Source of the DNA: Falsibacillus albus
Lineage (GTDB): Bacteria; Bacillota; Bacilli; Bacillales; DSM-25281
Reading direction: 5' to 3'
DNA: 64,000 nucleotides
Assembly (NCBI RefSeq): GCF_003668575.1
Contig: NZ_RCVZ01000001.1
Coordinates: 62,001 to 126,000 of the forward strand
In this document: in pieces, positions 43,400 to 51,950 of the stretch
How positions within the stretch are numbered: the first letter of the stretch is position 1
How the letters are laid out: every line of letters begins with the position of its first letter
Notes under the pieces: generated by a model
Told to the model about the DNA's origin: nothing
What the model saw: the letters and a program-made list of their open reading frames with translations, nothing else
Databases searched by the model: none
Position numbers and translations under genes: made by a program

Positions 43400-45121
43400 T
43401 TAAAATAATCGTTTGATCGCTTTTTTGAATGGAGGCATATCCACTTTTCCTTTTTCAAAGAATTCCTGGATTAAGTATTCAGTGTAGTGAATAGCCTGGT
43501 CGTATGTGATTTTCCCTGGCAGCGGAGGCTGCAGCTCCGTAACGACATCGAGGATTACCGGTTTGGAAGAAAGTGCGGCTTTTTTCATCGCAGCTTCCAA
43601 TTGATCTGGGTCTTCTACACGGTATCCTTCCCCTCCGCAGGCTTCGGCAAATTTGGCAAAATCGAGCTGGCCCAATCCTGTTTCATAGTTGCGATGGCCT
43701 TTAACCTGCTGCTCATATTCGATCATTCCGATCTTGCTGTTGTTAAGGACTATCGCGATGATAGGCAAGTTATATTTAACCGCAGTGACAAAGTCATGCA
43801 TGACCATGGTGAAGCCCCCATCGCCGCTTACCGTGACGACTTGCTTATCAGGGTATGCGATTTTACCTGCAATCGCCCCAGGCAAGCCGCATCCCATTGT
43901 AGCCAGATAGCCTGATACAATCATTTTTTGATTGGTCAGGTTCAGGAAGCGGGAGGCCCATACGGTCACGTTGCCGACATCAACAGAAAGGATGGCATCA
44001 TCTTGCAGGACTTTTTGCAGTTCGACCATCACTTGAGAGCCCCTGATGTGATCGGTTTTTTCATGGGCATCTTTTTCCAGGTCTGCTCTCCATTCCTCCA
44101 TTTGTTTTTGTGCCTTTTCCAAATATGATGTATCCGAGGAGTAATGTGCCTTTTCATTCAGCCAGGAAAGTATCTTTTTTGAATCGCCTGCAAGGCCAAT
44201 CGAAATGGGGTATCTTTTCCCAATCTTACGAGGATCGATATCGATTTGAATCGCCTTTGCATCCTTCGGCAGGAACTGCCTGTAAGGGAATGATGTTCCA
44301 ATCATGATCAGCAGGTCGGTATCCTTCATGGCGTGATATGCCGGTCGGGTTCCGATTTGCCCAAGGTGACCGAGGCAGTAAGGATGTTCATCAGGGATGA
44401 CACCTTTCCCCAATAAGCTGATGATGATCGGGGACCCTATCTTTTCAGCAAACGAGAGAAGTTCATCCCTGGCGCCCTTCGCGCCCTTTCCAGCAAGTAT
44501 AATGGGCTTTTTCGCGTTGTTGATGAGATTTTGGGCTTCTTCCAGTTGCTGGACAGAAGGGAATATTTCCTGTTCCACCTTCACTGATGATGTTAGCGGC
44601 TCTTTTGTTTTGTAGGGTTGAGCAGATAAGTCATCAGGGATGATCAATACGCTGACACCTTTTTCAGTATAGGCAGCCCGGATCGCCTGATTCAATAAAT
44701 CCGGAAGCTGGTGCTCAGATTGAACCCGTTTACTGAATACGGCCACGTCTGAGAAAAGTCTTTCCAAATGCACTTCCTGGAACGCATCCGTTCCGACTTC
44801 ATCGCTCGTTACCTGGCCGACAAGTGCCAATACGGGTGCTCCGTCTTCTTTAGCATCATAGAGACCATTCAGGAGGTGGATTGCCCCAGGACCTGCAATG
44901 GATAAGCAAACACCAAGCTTTCCTGTTAATTTGCCATAGGCTCCTGCAGCAAGTGCTGCGGTTTCTTCGTGGCGTACTTGGATGAAACGAATTTCTTCTT
45001 GTTTTTTTCGTAAATCGTCCATCAATTCATTAATGGAATCCCCTGGGAGACCGTAAATGTGGTCGATGCCCCAGTCTATCATGATATCTGTCAATACTTC
45101 ACCGGTTCTTTTTTCAAACAA
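43400..45121 (-). CDS. ydaP: Thiamine-diphosphate-dependent pyruvate oxidase, YdaP type
   Basis: A 573-residue acetohydroxyacid synthase/pyruvate oxidase-family flavoenzyme. The catalytic Glu is in QVRHEETAALAAGAYG (about 51); the central FAD domain spans about 185-325; the ThDP motif VSGDGGFTMVMHDFVTAVKY to VLNNSKIG lies near 420-450. Size and sequence features match B. subtilis YdaP, a general-stress protein expected to convert pyruvate to acetate or acetyl phosphate with CO2. The start is TTG 45121 after AGAGGTG. It does not lie between tyrS and rpsD in B. subtilis, so this is an insertion or relocation. Confidence 0.87.
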   Translation of the reverse strand: MFEKRTGEVLTDIMIDWGIDHIYGLPGDSINELMDDLRKKQEEIRFIQVRHEETAALAAGAYGKLTGKLGVCLSIAGPGAIHLLNGLYDAKEDGAPVLALVGQVTSDEVGTDAFQEVHLERLFSDVAVFSKRVQSEHQLPDLLNQAIRAAYTEKGVSVLIIPDDLSAQPYKTKEPLTSSVKVEQEIFPSVQQLEEAQNLINNAKKPIILAGKGAKGARDELLSFAEKIGSPIIISLLGKGVIPDEHPYCLGHLGQIGTRPAYHAMKDTDLLIMIGTSFPYRQFLPKDAKAIQIDIDPRKIGKRYPISIGLAGDSKKILSWLNEKAHYSSDTSYLEKAQKQMEEWRADLEKDAHEKTDHIRGSQVMVELQKVLQDDAILSVDVGNVTVWASRFLNLTNQKMIVSGYLATMGCGLPGAIAGKIAYPDKQVVTVSGDGGFTMVMHDFVTAVKYNLPIIAIVLNNSKIGMIEYEQQVKGHRNYETGLGQLDFAKFAEACGGEGYRVEDPDQLEAAMKKAALSSKPVILDVVTELQPPLPGKITYDQAIHYTEYLIQEFFEKGKVDMPPFKKAIKRLF

Positions 45122-45144
45122 ATTATATCACCTCTTTTAATAAC

Positions 45145-45170
45145 ATAACCGTTTTAGGGGTGATAAAAAC
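45145..45170 (-). promoter_or_regulatory. Candidate SigB promoter for the pyruvate oxidase gene
   Basis: On the minus strand GTTTTT (45170-45165), 14 bp, GGTTAT (45150-45145): two mismatches in the -35 and one in the -10 relative to GTTTAA/GGGTAT. It lies about 24 bp before the TTG start. B. subtilis ydaP is SigB-dependent, which supports the reading. Confidence 0.5.
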
Positions 45171-45358
45171 TCATTCTTGGCTTACACATAAAAAAAAATG
45201 CCCTTGTAGACCAAAGTGACCGAGAAGTTGTCTTTTTATCATATACCATGGTTAGTCCTTTCCCCTGCTAGTTCAATAAGCAACTATTTGCAAAAAAAAG
45301 GATGTGCTTGAATGATATAGAATACTTTTATTTAGTTGAAAAAATTAGGGGGAGGTTT

Positions 45359-46432
45359 ATGATTTATAACGAGATAGTTAAAATCGGGGATGCATACATA
45401 CTTCCATTAGTATCAGAGTTGTACGGGTTGGAAGGTTATGAAATCAATCCGGTTAAGGCACATATTGGAGGGCGCAATGTCGTTTATACCTGTGAAAAAG
45501 AAGGCACCGACGCTAAAATACTCAGAATCTCCTTCTTAAATGACAGAATCCGGGAAGATTTTCAGGGTGAAGTGGAGTATATCAGGTATTTATTCGAACA
45601 TGGCGGAAGTGTTTCGGATGTAGTCAACTCTCGGAAGGGGAATTTGCTGGAAGAGTTAACCCATAATAATCATACTTTTTTTATCTGCATGTTTAAAAAG
45701 GCTAAAGGAAAAATGCTTGTGGAAAATAATTATAGGTACCGAGAAGGAATTCCAATTACCGAATACTATTATAATTGCGGTAAAACCTTAGGGAAAATGC
45801 ACCAATTATCAAAAGGATACACTCCTATCCATAGTCGGTATAGTTTTTTTGATAAATACACTGCTGAATATATCGAGAAACTGATACCCGGTTCATTACC
45901 ACTTCTGAAGGAGAAGATGTTTGACCTCCTTGAAACCTTAAAAGGATTGGACAGGAATAGTGAATCTTTCGGTATGGTCCATTTTGATTACAACGACGGG
46001 AATTATTCAATAGATTTTGATACCGGGCAAATTACCGTATATGATTTTGATAATTCATGTTATTTTTGGTATATGTTTGATCTGGCAGGTCACTGGACGC
46101 ACGGAGTTGGCTGGATACAATTTGAACCAGATGCTGGTAAACGGAAAATGTTCATGGATAATTATTTTGAAACAGTTCTCAAGGGGTATAAATCCGAGAC
46201 CGGTATCGAAAATTCGATGTTGGATAAATTGCCCTTATTTATCCAAGTAACCATTCTGGAAGGTATTGTAGATGCATTTGAGGTGTTACGGCACAATGGT
46301 GAAAAACCAGAGTGTGATGAGGAGTTGTCGTATCTCATAAAATGCTTAGAGGACGATATTCCGTATAAAGGTTTTTTCCATGAAATTTACTCGTGTGAAG
46401 ACCCATTTAAATATGAGAAACGAAATGTTTAG
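45359..46432 (+). CDS. APH/choline kinase-fold phosphotransferase
   Basis: A 357-residue kinase-like protein, distinct from YtmP. The catalytic loop is MVHFDYNDGNYSID (Asp near residue 206), and the metal-binding Asp lies in ITVYDFDNSCYFW. The N-terminal lobe shows RNVVYTCEKEG and AKILRISF. ATG 45359 follows GGGGGAGG; the frame is open to 45302 but has no site there. It seems AT-richer than its neighbours and lies in an interval absent from the B. subtilis order, which hints at acquisition. The substrate is unknown; a spore-coat or metabolite kinase is as likely as a drug-modifying enzyme. Confidence 0.78.
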   Translation: MIYNEIVKIGDAYILPLVSELYGLEGYEINPVKAHIGGRNVVYTCEKEGTDAKILRISFLNDRIREDFQGEVEYIRYLFEHGGSVSDVVNSRKGNLLEELTHNNHTFFICMFKKAKGKMLVENNYRYREGIPITEYYYNCGKTLGKMHQLSKGYTPIHSRYSFFDKYTAEYIEKLIPGSLPLLKEKMFDLLETLKGLDRNSESFGMVHFDYNDGNYSIDFDTGQITVYDFDNSCYFWYMFDLAGHWTHGVGWIQFEPDAGKRKMFMDNYFETVLKGYKSETGIENSMLDKLPLFIQVTILEGIVDAFEVLRHNGEKPECDEELSYLIKCLEDDIPYKGFFHEIYSCEDPFKYEKRNV

Positions 46433-46520
46433 TCTTTTGCAGCAGCCTTTTGTTTTGATGATATTGTGAAAATATGTACTTCAACAAACAGGGTGCGTCA
46501 GTGAAAGGTGACATAAAACG

Positions 46521-46557
46521 GAAAAAGGTTCGAATTAATAGTTCGAGTCTTTTTTAA
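46521..46557 (+). terminator. Terminator after the phosphotransferase gene
   Basis: AAAAAGGTTCGAA pairs imperfectly with TTCGAGTCTTTTTT across about 7 nt, ending in a T-run. Confidence 0.6.
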
Positions 46558-46566
46558 TTGCTAATA

Positions 46567-46597
46567 TAAAAAAACCTGCCATGGAATGGCAGGTTCT
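46567..46597 (-). terminator. Terminator of rpsD
   Basis: On the minus strand AACCTGCCAT pairs with ATGGCAGGTT around TCC, followed by T7. Confidence 0.92.
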
Positions 46598-46612
46598 TGA
46601 ATCCATGAAAGA

Positions 46613-47215
46613 TTAACGAGAGTAGAACTCAACGATTAATGCTTCATTGATTTCAGCTGGAAGTTCAGAACGTTCTGGTAAACGAGTGAAAGTTCCTTCT
46701 AATTTTTCAGCATCGAAAGTTAAATATTCAGGTACGAAGCTGTTAACTTCCATTGCTTCCTTGATGATATCAAAGTTGCGTGATTTTTCGCGTACGCCGA
46801 TTGTTTGACCAGCTTGTACACGGAATGATGGGATATCCACACGGCTGCCGTTGACAGTGATGTGGCCATGGTTTACAAGTTGGCGAGCTTGACGGCGAGT
46901 ACGAGCTAAACCTAAACGGTATACTACGTTGTCAAGACGGGATTCAAGTAATACCATGAAGTTTTCACCATGTTTACCTTGCATTTTACCAGCGCTATCA
47001 AATAAATTACGGAATTGACGCTCAGTCACGCCATACATATGACGAAGCTTTTGCTTTTCTTGAAGCTGCAATCCGTATTCAGAGATTTTTTTACGTTGGT
47101 TAGGACCATGTGGGCCTGGAGCGTATGGACGCTTTTCTAATTCTTTTCCAGTTCCGCTTAGAGAGATTCCAAGACGACGGGAAATTTTCCAGCTTGGACC
47201 AGTATATCGAGCCAT
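46613..47215 (-). CDS. rpsD: 30S ribosomal protein S4
   Basis: The 200-residue protein starts [20 protein letters not shown], the Bacillus S4 N-terminus, and has an S4 RNA-binding domain (about 92-155, [20 protein letters not shown]). S4 nucleates 30S assembly by binding 16S rRNA and represses its own synthesis. Expression is monocistronic. TAAGGAGGAG gives the start, preceded by a roughly 180-nt leader. Confidence 0.97.
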   Translation of the reverse strand: MARYTGPSWKISRRLGISLSGTGKELEKRPYAPGPHGPNQRKKISEYGLQLQEKQKLRHMYGVTERQFRNLFDSAGKMQGKHGENFMVLLESRLDNVVYRLGLARTRRQARQLVNHGHITVNGSRVDIPSFRVQAGQTIGVREKSRNFDIIKEAMEVNSFVPEYLTFDAEKLEGTFTRLPERSELPAEINEALIVEFYSR

Positions 47216-47397
47216 AAGAGACTCCTCCTTATGTTTTTATTTTGTTGTAAAATAAAAACAGGTACAATCAACAATTATGCCCATTTTATTTTCATGCATC
47301 ATCGCCCTAGCAGCAGCGGGTTACGCGATGCACCTCGTTTGTGAGGAATAAAATGAAAGAACATAAAGGTGTGTACTGAAGCTGCATTATTTTACAC
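47216..47397 (-). promoter_or_regulatory. Probable S4-binding autoregulatory leader of rpsD
   Basis: The roughly 180-nt untranslated leader (minus strand) contains a structured segment with GGTGCATCGCGTAACCCGC and, further on, TAGGGCGATGATGCATG, whose GTGCATC/GATGCAT and GGGTTACG elements can form nested helices. B. subtilis rpsD is autoregulated by S4 through a leader of this kind. The assignment rests on position, length and pairing potential. Confidence 0.6.
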
Positions 47398-47404
47398 AAA
47401 GAAT

Positions 47405-47433
47405 ATTATATGATTTTCATGGCACTAAGTCAA
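47405..47433 (-). promoter_or_regulatory. Strong SigA promoter of rpsD
   Basis: On the minus strand TTGACT (47433-47428), 17 bp, TATAAT (47410-47405). Transcription should begin near 47397. Confidence 0.88.
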
Positions 47434-47584
47434 TAGAAGTTTCACAGACTGTTGACAAACGCTCGCATTCATCGTTGCTCGATCCCTGAAGAATATTAGA
47501 ATTTATCTACAACTTACACAATAAAAAATTTCACACGGTGAATGGCAAATTGAAATAATAATCATAGGAAAAAAGTCTCGTTTA

Positions 47585-47593
47585 TGGTATAAT
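47585..47593 (+). promoter_or_regulatory. Extended -10 promoter of ytrP
   Basis: TGGTATAAT fits the extended -10 form TGnTATAAT. No clear -35 lies at the usual distance. It is about 60 bp before the start codon. Confidence 0.6.
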
Positions 47594-47652
47594 TTTTGCA
47601 TCTAAGTGAGAACGTCGGAAAGTGTTTTGACGACAAAGCAAGGACATAGGTG

Positions 47653-49551
47653 ATGGCGATGATTAATAATGATCACATACATACAATGGAGTTTAAGTCA
47701 CAGCTATATGATTTATTGGACTGCGTCGATGAAAGAAATGATGCTTGGAAGATAATCGGCAAGTGGCTGGAGCTTCTAGGCAAATCATATGGATTCAAGA
47801 GATTGGCCTTTTATTTGATAGATCCGGTGGAAGAAGATTCCTTAATCTTGAAAAAGGTCTTTAATGTTGAGGGAGAATTGCCTGTACGCTTTCGACTTTC
47901 AGCCGACTTGTGGTCAGAGAGCTCGCAAAACGGCAATGATTTTGTGTGCACTGAGGATTTTCCTTGTGGACATTCGATTAAGACAATGTTCAACAGTGCT
48001 TTTTTATTGAAAAATATAAATGATCAAAACGCGATCGTTTTCCTGAAAAGTGCTAAGGAATTTCAAGTGAATCAAGAGAAATACCGCAGAATGATTTCCG
48101 AGAGCCAACGATTTCTTGATCGGCTGTTTAGCCATTTCCAAATTATGAATAAAGAAAGACAATACAAAGAACTTTTTCGGGTTACAGAAAAATTCCACTC
48201 TACCATGGATATCGATAGTGTTTTATCCGAAATCATCCATACATTGAAAAGAGTCTTCCCAGCCTATGAATACTACTTAATGCTGTCCAATGACGATGAA
48301 CGGAAAGTAGATCTGCCTATCAAGGATTTGGAGTATGATTCAGAAAACGCTGTAGCCATGCAGTCGTATGTGAATGGATCGGTGCAGATCGAAGATTCCT
48401 GCAAGGAAAGAAGAACCATCCTTTATGCCCCATTAAGAGGGAAGCAAGGTGTATATGGAGTTTTACAAGTTCTTGCACCTTCATCTCTTATTTTTCCTGA
48501 TGGCCAGGTAGAATTTATCACATTGCTGGCAAATACGGCCGGGAGCGCCCTTGAAAACGCCAAACTATATCAGCAGTCCAAGCGGCTGATATCGGATTTG
48601 CAATTGATCAACGACACTTCACATAAGTTGAACTCCAGCCTTCGCTTAACCGACACAATTGAATTTCTTAAAAATCAAATCGAACGATATTTTCGAACTT
48701 CCGAAATTGGCTTTATCATGCTGGGAGTCAATGAGCAGGTAAAGACAATGGATGGAAGCAGCGGCTTTTTCTTGACTGCTGCAGGTGAAAAGTATATAGA
48801 ATTCGTAAGAAAGAAGATTCAAAAAGAGAAGGATTCATTATTCATCGGGGATTTAAATAATAGCGATGATGATGTTGAATATGAATATTGTTCATTGATG
48901 GCGATTCCAATGGTGCATAGCAATGTAATGATCGGATTTTGCATCGTCCTCCACCATTCACCGTATGCATTCACATTTGAAATGTATAAGCTATTCCAAT
49001 CATTGATACACCACTCGACATTGGCCTTATCCAACTCCATGCTCAGAGAAGAGTTGGAGCGCATGGTGATCACAGATTACTTGACACAGTTGTACGCAAG
49101 GAATTATTTGGACAGTGCCATTGAAAACTCGATGGAGCATGAACATGAAGGAACATTCATTTTGGTGGACATTGACAACTTTAAAAAGATCAATGATACA
49201 TATGGACACCAAACAGGGGACAGCGTAATCATTCAAGTGGCAAAGCTGATCCAGCAAAATATCCGTTCCACCGATGTCGGGGCAAGATGGGGCGGCGAAG
49301 AGCTGGCGATCTATCTCCCGGGAGCATCTTTGAAAGTGGGCTATAGTGTGGCTGACAGATTGGTCAAGACGGTCCAAAAACGCACTAAACCATCTGTGAC
49401 CGTTTCCTGTGGAGTTTCTTATTGGAACAAGGAAAAAACTGATCAAGTGGAGCAGTTGATTAAAAGGGCGGACCGAGCACTTTATATCGCAAAGAATAAT
49501 GGGAAAAATAAAGTGGTCATCCACGAAAGAGATTATAGAATGCTGGTTTAA
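47653..49551 (+). CDS. ytrP: GAF-GGDEF protein YtrP, probable diguanylate cyclase
   Basis: A 632-residue cytoplasmic protein. GAF-type sensor domains cover about 10-155, 170-310 and 325-460, linked by helices. The C-terminal GGDEF domain (about 470-630) keeps DYLTQLYARNYLDSA, the metal motif LVDIDNFKKINDTYGH, and ARWGGEELAIYLP, a GGEEL active site. RSTD stands five residues before GGEEL, the position of the RxxD inhibitory c-di-GMP site. Both suggest an active, product-inhibited cyclase. AAGGA lies 8 nt before ATG 47653; GTG 47650 and ATG 47659 are alternatives. It follows rpsD divergently, as in B. subtilis. Confidence 0.87.
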   Translation: MAMINNDHIHTMEFKSQLYDLLDCVDERNDAWKIIGKWLELLGKSYGFKRLAFYLIDPVEEDSLILKKVFNVEGELPVRFRLSADLWSESSQNGNDFVCTEDFPCGHSIKTMFNSAFLLKNINDQNAIVFLKSAKEFQVNQEKYRRMISESQRFLDRLFSHFQIMNKERQYKELFRVTEKFHSTMDIDSVLSEIIHTLKRVFPAYEYYLMLSNDDERKVDLPIKDLEYDSENAVAMQSYVNGSVQIEDSCKERRTILYAPLRGKQGVYGVLQVLAPSSLIFPDGQVEFITLLANTAGSALENAKLYQQSKRLISDLQLINDTSHKLNSSLRLTDTIEFLKNQIERYFRTSEIGFIMLGVNEQVKTMDGSSGFFLTAAGEKYIEFVRKKIQKEKDSLFIGDLNNSDDDVEYEYCSLMAIPMVHSNVMIGFCIVLHHSPYAFTFEMYKLFQSLIHHSTLALSNSMLREELERMVITDYLTQLYARNYLDSAIENSMEHEHEGTFILVDIDNFKKINDTYGHQTGDSVIIQVAKLIQQNIRSTDVGARWGGEELAIYLPGASLKVGYSVADRLVKTVQKRTKPSVTVSCGVSYWNKEKTDQVEQLIKRADRALYIAKNNGKNKVVIHERDYRMLV

Positions 49552-49553
49552 TT

Positions 49554-49582
49554 GGAATGGTGTGATCTGCCATTCTTTTTTT
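49554..49582 (+). terminator. Terminator after ytrP
   Basis: GGAATGG pairs with CCATTCT around TGTGATCTG, followed by T7. A short stem. Confidence 0.72.
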
Positions 49583-49650
49583 ATGGCGCCCTTTCCAATT
49601 CAGCCTAAATATCATATTCTAGTAGTAGAGCAATATCTCATCAAAATTTT

Positions 49651-49664
49651 TGTAAGCGCTTTCT
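49651..49664 (+). promoter_or_regulatory. cre site abutting the ribosome binding site of the methionine gamma-lyase gene
   Basis: TGTAAGCGCTTTCT fits TGWAARCGYTWNCW at all 14 positions, the best match in the window. The AGGAGG ribosome binding site begins at the next base (49665), so the site lies in the transcribed leader or at the promoter. Confidence 0.75.
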
Positions 49665-49676
49665 AGGAGGATGGAT

Positions 49677-50858
49677 ATGGGAAAAGACACACGATTTGAA
49701 ACAGAAGTGATTCATAGCGGCTATGATTCTAGTGAATTCAAAGGAAGCTTGGCTCCACCTATTTTTCAGACATCTACTTTTGTATTTGATCAAGCAAAAC
49801 AAGGTGAAAATAGATTCAGTGGTGAAGAGGAAGGATTCATTTATTCCAGACTTGGCAACCCGACCGTTAAAATGCTTGAAGACCGTATGGCAGTCTTGGA
49901 AAAAGGGGAAGCTGCTCTTGCATTTTCATCTGGAATGGCAGCTGTGTCAGCAACGTTATTTGCGCTGACCAAAACGGGAGACCATATAATCTGCTCACAA
50001 GGCGTTTATGGATGCACATTCGGGCTCCTTGAGATGATGCAGAAAAAATTCAATATCGAACATGAATTTCTATCGATGTCATCTCCAGAAGAATTGGAAA
50101 AGGCAATCAGGCCGGAAACAACATGCATATACATTGAAACACCAATAAATCCAACGATGCAGCTGATTGACCTGGAAATGGTGGCTGGTGTCGCGCAGCG
50201 AAAAGGAATCACGGTTGTCGTCGACAACACATTTTGTTCGCCATATTTGCAAAGACCGCTTGAATTGGGGTGTGATATCGTCATTCACAGCGCGACGAAA
50301 TATTTATGCGGACATGGAGATGTGATTGCGGGTATTGTAGTGGGCAAGAAGGATTGGATCAAGGAAGTATCCATGACCACCCAAAAAGACATAGGGGGAG
50401 TATTATCGCCTTTCGATGCATGGCTTCTGCTCAGGGGGGTAAAGACTCTTCCTGTAAGGCTGGATAGACACTGTCAGTCTGCCGCGCAGATAGCCGAAAA
50501 GCTTGCTGCACATCCTGGAGTGGAACAAGTATATTATCCTGGAGATCATAAACATCCAAACTATGGAATCATGAAAAAACAGATGACTCAAGGCGGAGGG
50601 CTTATCTCCTTTACCATTAAAGGCTCAAAAGAGGATGCCCAGAAATTCATGGATAATTTGAGGTTGATTAAAATAGCCGTAAGTCTCGGAGATGCCGAAA
50701 CACTGATCCAGCACCCTGCCACAATGACGCATGCGGTCGTCCCGGAAGAATCGAGAAAAAAAATGGGGATATCCGATCAGCTCCTTCGACTGTCAGTCGG
50801 ATTGGAGGCATGGGAAGACCTTTGGGATGACCTGGCGACAGCATTATCCACATTGTAA
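49677..50858 (+). CDS. Methionine gamma-lyase/trans-sulfuration PLP enzyme
   Basis: A 393-residue fold-type I PLP enzyme of the Cys/Met metabolism family. The Schiff-base Lys is in VIHSATKYLCGHGD (about 205), and PLP contacts are in FSSGMAAVSATLF and VVVDNTFCSPYLQRP. GVYGCTFGLL carries a Cys at the place of the catalytic Cys of methionine gamma-lyases, which separates it from cystathionine lyases and synthases; I favour methionine to methanethiol, ammonia and 2-oxobutyrate. ATG 49677 stands 6 nt after AGGAGG, whereas ATG 49671 touches it. A cre site directly upstream implies carbon control. Confidence 0.86.
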   Translation: MGKDTRFETEVIHSGYDSSEFKGSLAPPIFQTSTFVFDQAKQGENRFSGEEEGFIYSRLGNPTVKMLEDRMAVLEKGEAALAFSSGMAAVSATLFALTKTGDHIICSQGVYGCTFGLLEMMQKKFNIEHEFLSMSSPEELEKAIRPETTCIYIETPINPTMQLIDLEMVAGVAQRKGITVVVDNTFCSPYLQRPLELGCDIVIHSATKYLCGHGDVIAGIVVGKKDWIKEVSMTTQKDIGGVLSPFDAWLLLRGVKTLPVRLDRHCQSAAQIAEKLAAHPGVEQVYYPGDHKHPNYGIMKKQMTQGGGLISFTIKGSKEDAQKFMDNLRLIKIAVSLGDAETLIQHPATMTHAVVPEESRKKMGISDQLLRLSVGLEAWEDLWDDLATALSTL

Positions 50859-50879
50859 ATCTAAAAAGAGACTGCTATT

Positions 50880-51016
50880 TCAAAAATTGTTGTAAATCAT
50901 TCATCCAAGGTGCGATACTCCGGAGGACTTACCGCCCGCCCCTCGGAAAGGGAGTATCCTTTCCGGAAATCAACCTTACTAAATCTTGCTTAAAAGCAAA
51001 TAGTTTTTAGAAAGAG
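50880..51016 (+). repeat. Dispersed Bacillus-type repeat, internally deleted copy
   Basis: Contains AAGGTGCGATACTCCGGAGG, then CCGCCCGCCCCTCGGAAAGG, GAGTATCCTTTCCGG and AAATCAACCTTAC: the outer parts of the 42975-43240 element without its middle. It ends in TTTTTAGAAAGAGCC. Confidence 0.75.
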
Positions 51017-51026
51017 CCAAGAAAAT

Positions 51027-51072
51027 AGACAAAAGGGATCGTGAAGTAATTTACTTCCATCCTTTTTGTCTA
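51027..51072. terminator. First of two tandem hairpins between the methionine gamma-lyase gene and ytsP
   Basis: GACAAAAGGGATCGTGAAGTAA pairs imperfectly with its complement ending CATCCTTTTTGTC (arms about 51028-51049 and 51050-51070). The symmetrical A/T edges let it work on both strands. Confidence 0.65.
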
Positions 51073-51076
51073 TGAA

Positions 51077-51116
51077 GTAAGAGAGTCTCTCCTTTAGGAT
51101 GGAGAGACTCTCTTAC
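51077..51116. terminator. Second tandem hairpin, adjoining the ytsP stop
   Basis: GTAAGAGAGTCTCTCC pairs perfectly with GGAGAGACTCTCTTAC around 8 nt. The stop codon of ytsP follows directly at 51117. There is no T-run on either strand, so it may protect or process RNA rather than terminate alone. Confidence 0.65.
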
Positions 51117-51596
51117 TTAAATGGCTACGGATAAAATCGAAACAAATTCCTCCAGATGTTTCTGATCCAATTCATCAAATCGGTTCAATTCGGGGCTGTC
51201 GATATCCAAGACGCCTATCAACCGGCCATCCTTGACCAAGGGGACGACGATTTCCGATTTGCTTGCTGCATCGCAGGCGATATGCCCAGGGAATGCATGA
51301 ACATCAGCAACAAGGAGTGTTTCCCGATTCGCCGCAGATGTACCGCACACGCCTCTGCCTAAAGGAATCCTTACACAAGCTGGAAGACCCTGAAACGGTC
51401 CTAATACTAGTTGCTCTTCATCCAATAGATAAAAGCCGACCCAATTAATTCTATCAAGGAATTGATTTAATAGGGCGCTTGCGTTGCTCAAATTGGCGAT
51501 TTGATTTGGTTCGCCCTCAATCAGCGCTTTTAGCTGTTTTTTAACCAAGTTGTATTGATCCTCTCTTTTGCCTTCATATCCTTCGACTTGAAACAT
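51117..51596 (-). CDS. ytsP: Free methionine-(R)-sulfoxide reductase, GAF type
   Basis: A 159-residue single GAF-domain protein (YtsP in B. subtilis). It has the fRMsr cysteines: QGLPACVRIPLGRGVCGTSA (Cys near 83 and 93) and HIACDAASKSEIVVP (about 116), and the substrate-site acidic residues in GVLDIDSPELNRFDE. It should reduce free methionine-R-sulfoxide in the cytoplasm. It converges with the methionine gamma-lyase gene. The start has a modest site (TGAGGTAA). Confidence 0.88.
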   Translation of the reverse strand: MFQVEGYEGKREDQYNLVKKQLKALIEGEPNQIANLSNASALLNQFLDRINWVGFYLLDEEQLVLGPFQGLPACVRIPLGRGVCGTSAANRETLLVADVHAFPGHIACDAASKSEIVVPLVKDGRLIGVLDIDSPELNRFDELDQKHLEEFVSILSVAI

Positions 51597-51950
51597 GATA
51601 TTACCTCATTTCTCTTCAATATATGCTAAAAAAACCTTTTTTTATAAAGATATTGTCGATATATTTTAACAGGAATACGTCTAGAAAAATAGAATTTTTT
51701 CATAAAGCTGCTTCGAAAAGATTGTTGATTTTTGCAATGATTTTTTTCGAAAGGCCAGTTCTCTCAATGTTTGTTGTGTTTTTAACAGTTTTCTCATTTT
51801 TTGATGTTGTCGGAGAGGGAGGTGCGAAACTCCGAAGGCCTCACCGCCTGCAACTAGTGAGCATCCTCCCTCTCCCATCAATCTTGCTTCCCCTTTGGCC
51901 AACGCCGATTGTGCTTTATGAATTAAAAATCGTAAAAGGAGAATCCGACT
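51597..51950. other. Region between ytsP and refZ
   Basis: About 350 bp. It has a remnant of the dispersed repeat at 51805-51890 and the refZ upstream sequence. A 133-codon plus-strand frame crosses it and enters refZ, but it is assembled from AT-rich and repeat sequence and I reject it. Confidence 0.5.
51805..51890 (+). repeat. Dispersed Bacillus-type repeat, degenerate copy
   Basis: GGAGAGGGAGGTGCGAAACTCC, GGCCTCACCGCC and GAGCATCCTCCCTCTCC follow the order seen in the larger copies (the flanking 11 bp GGAGAGGGAGG/CCTCCCTCTCC form perfect inverted ends). The CG-rich core is lost. Confidence 0.65.

Noticed and set aside
45359-46432. Aminoglycoside resistance gene
   Set aside because: Only the kinase fold is evident; no specific match to a known resistance enzyme can be claimed from the sequence.
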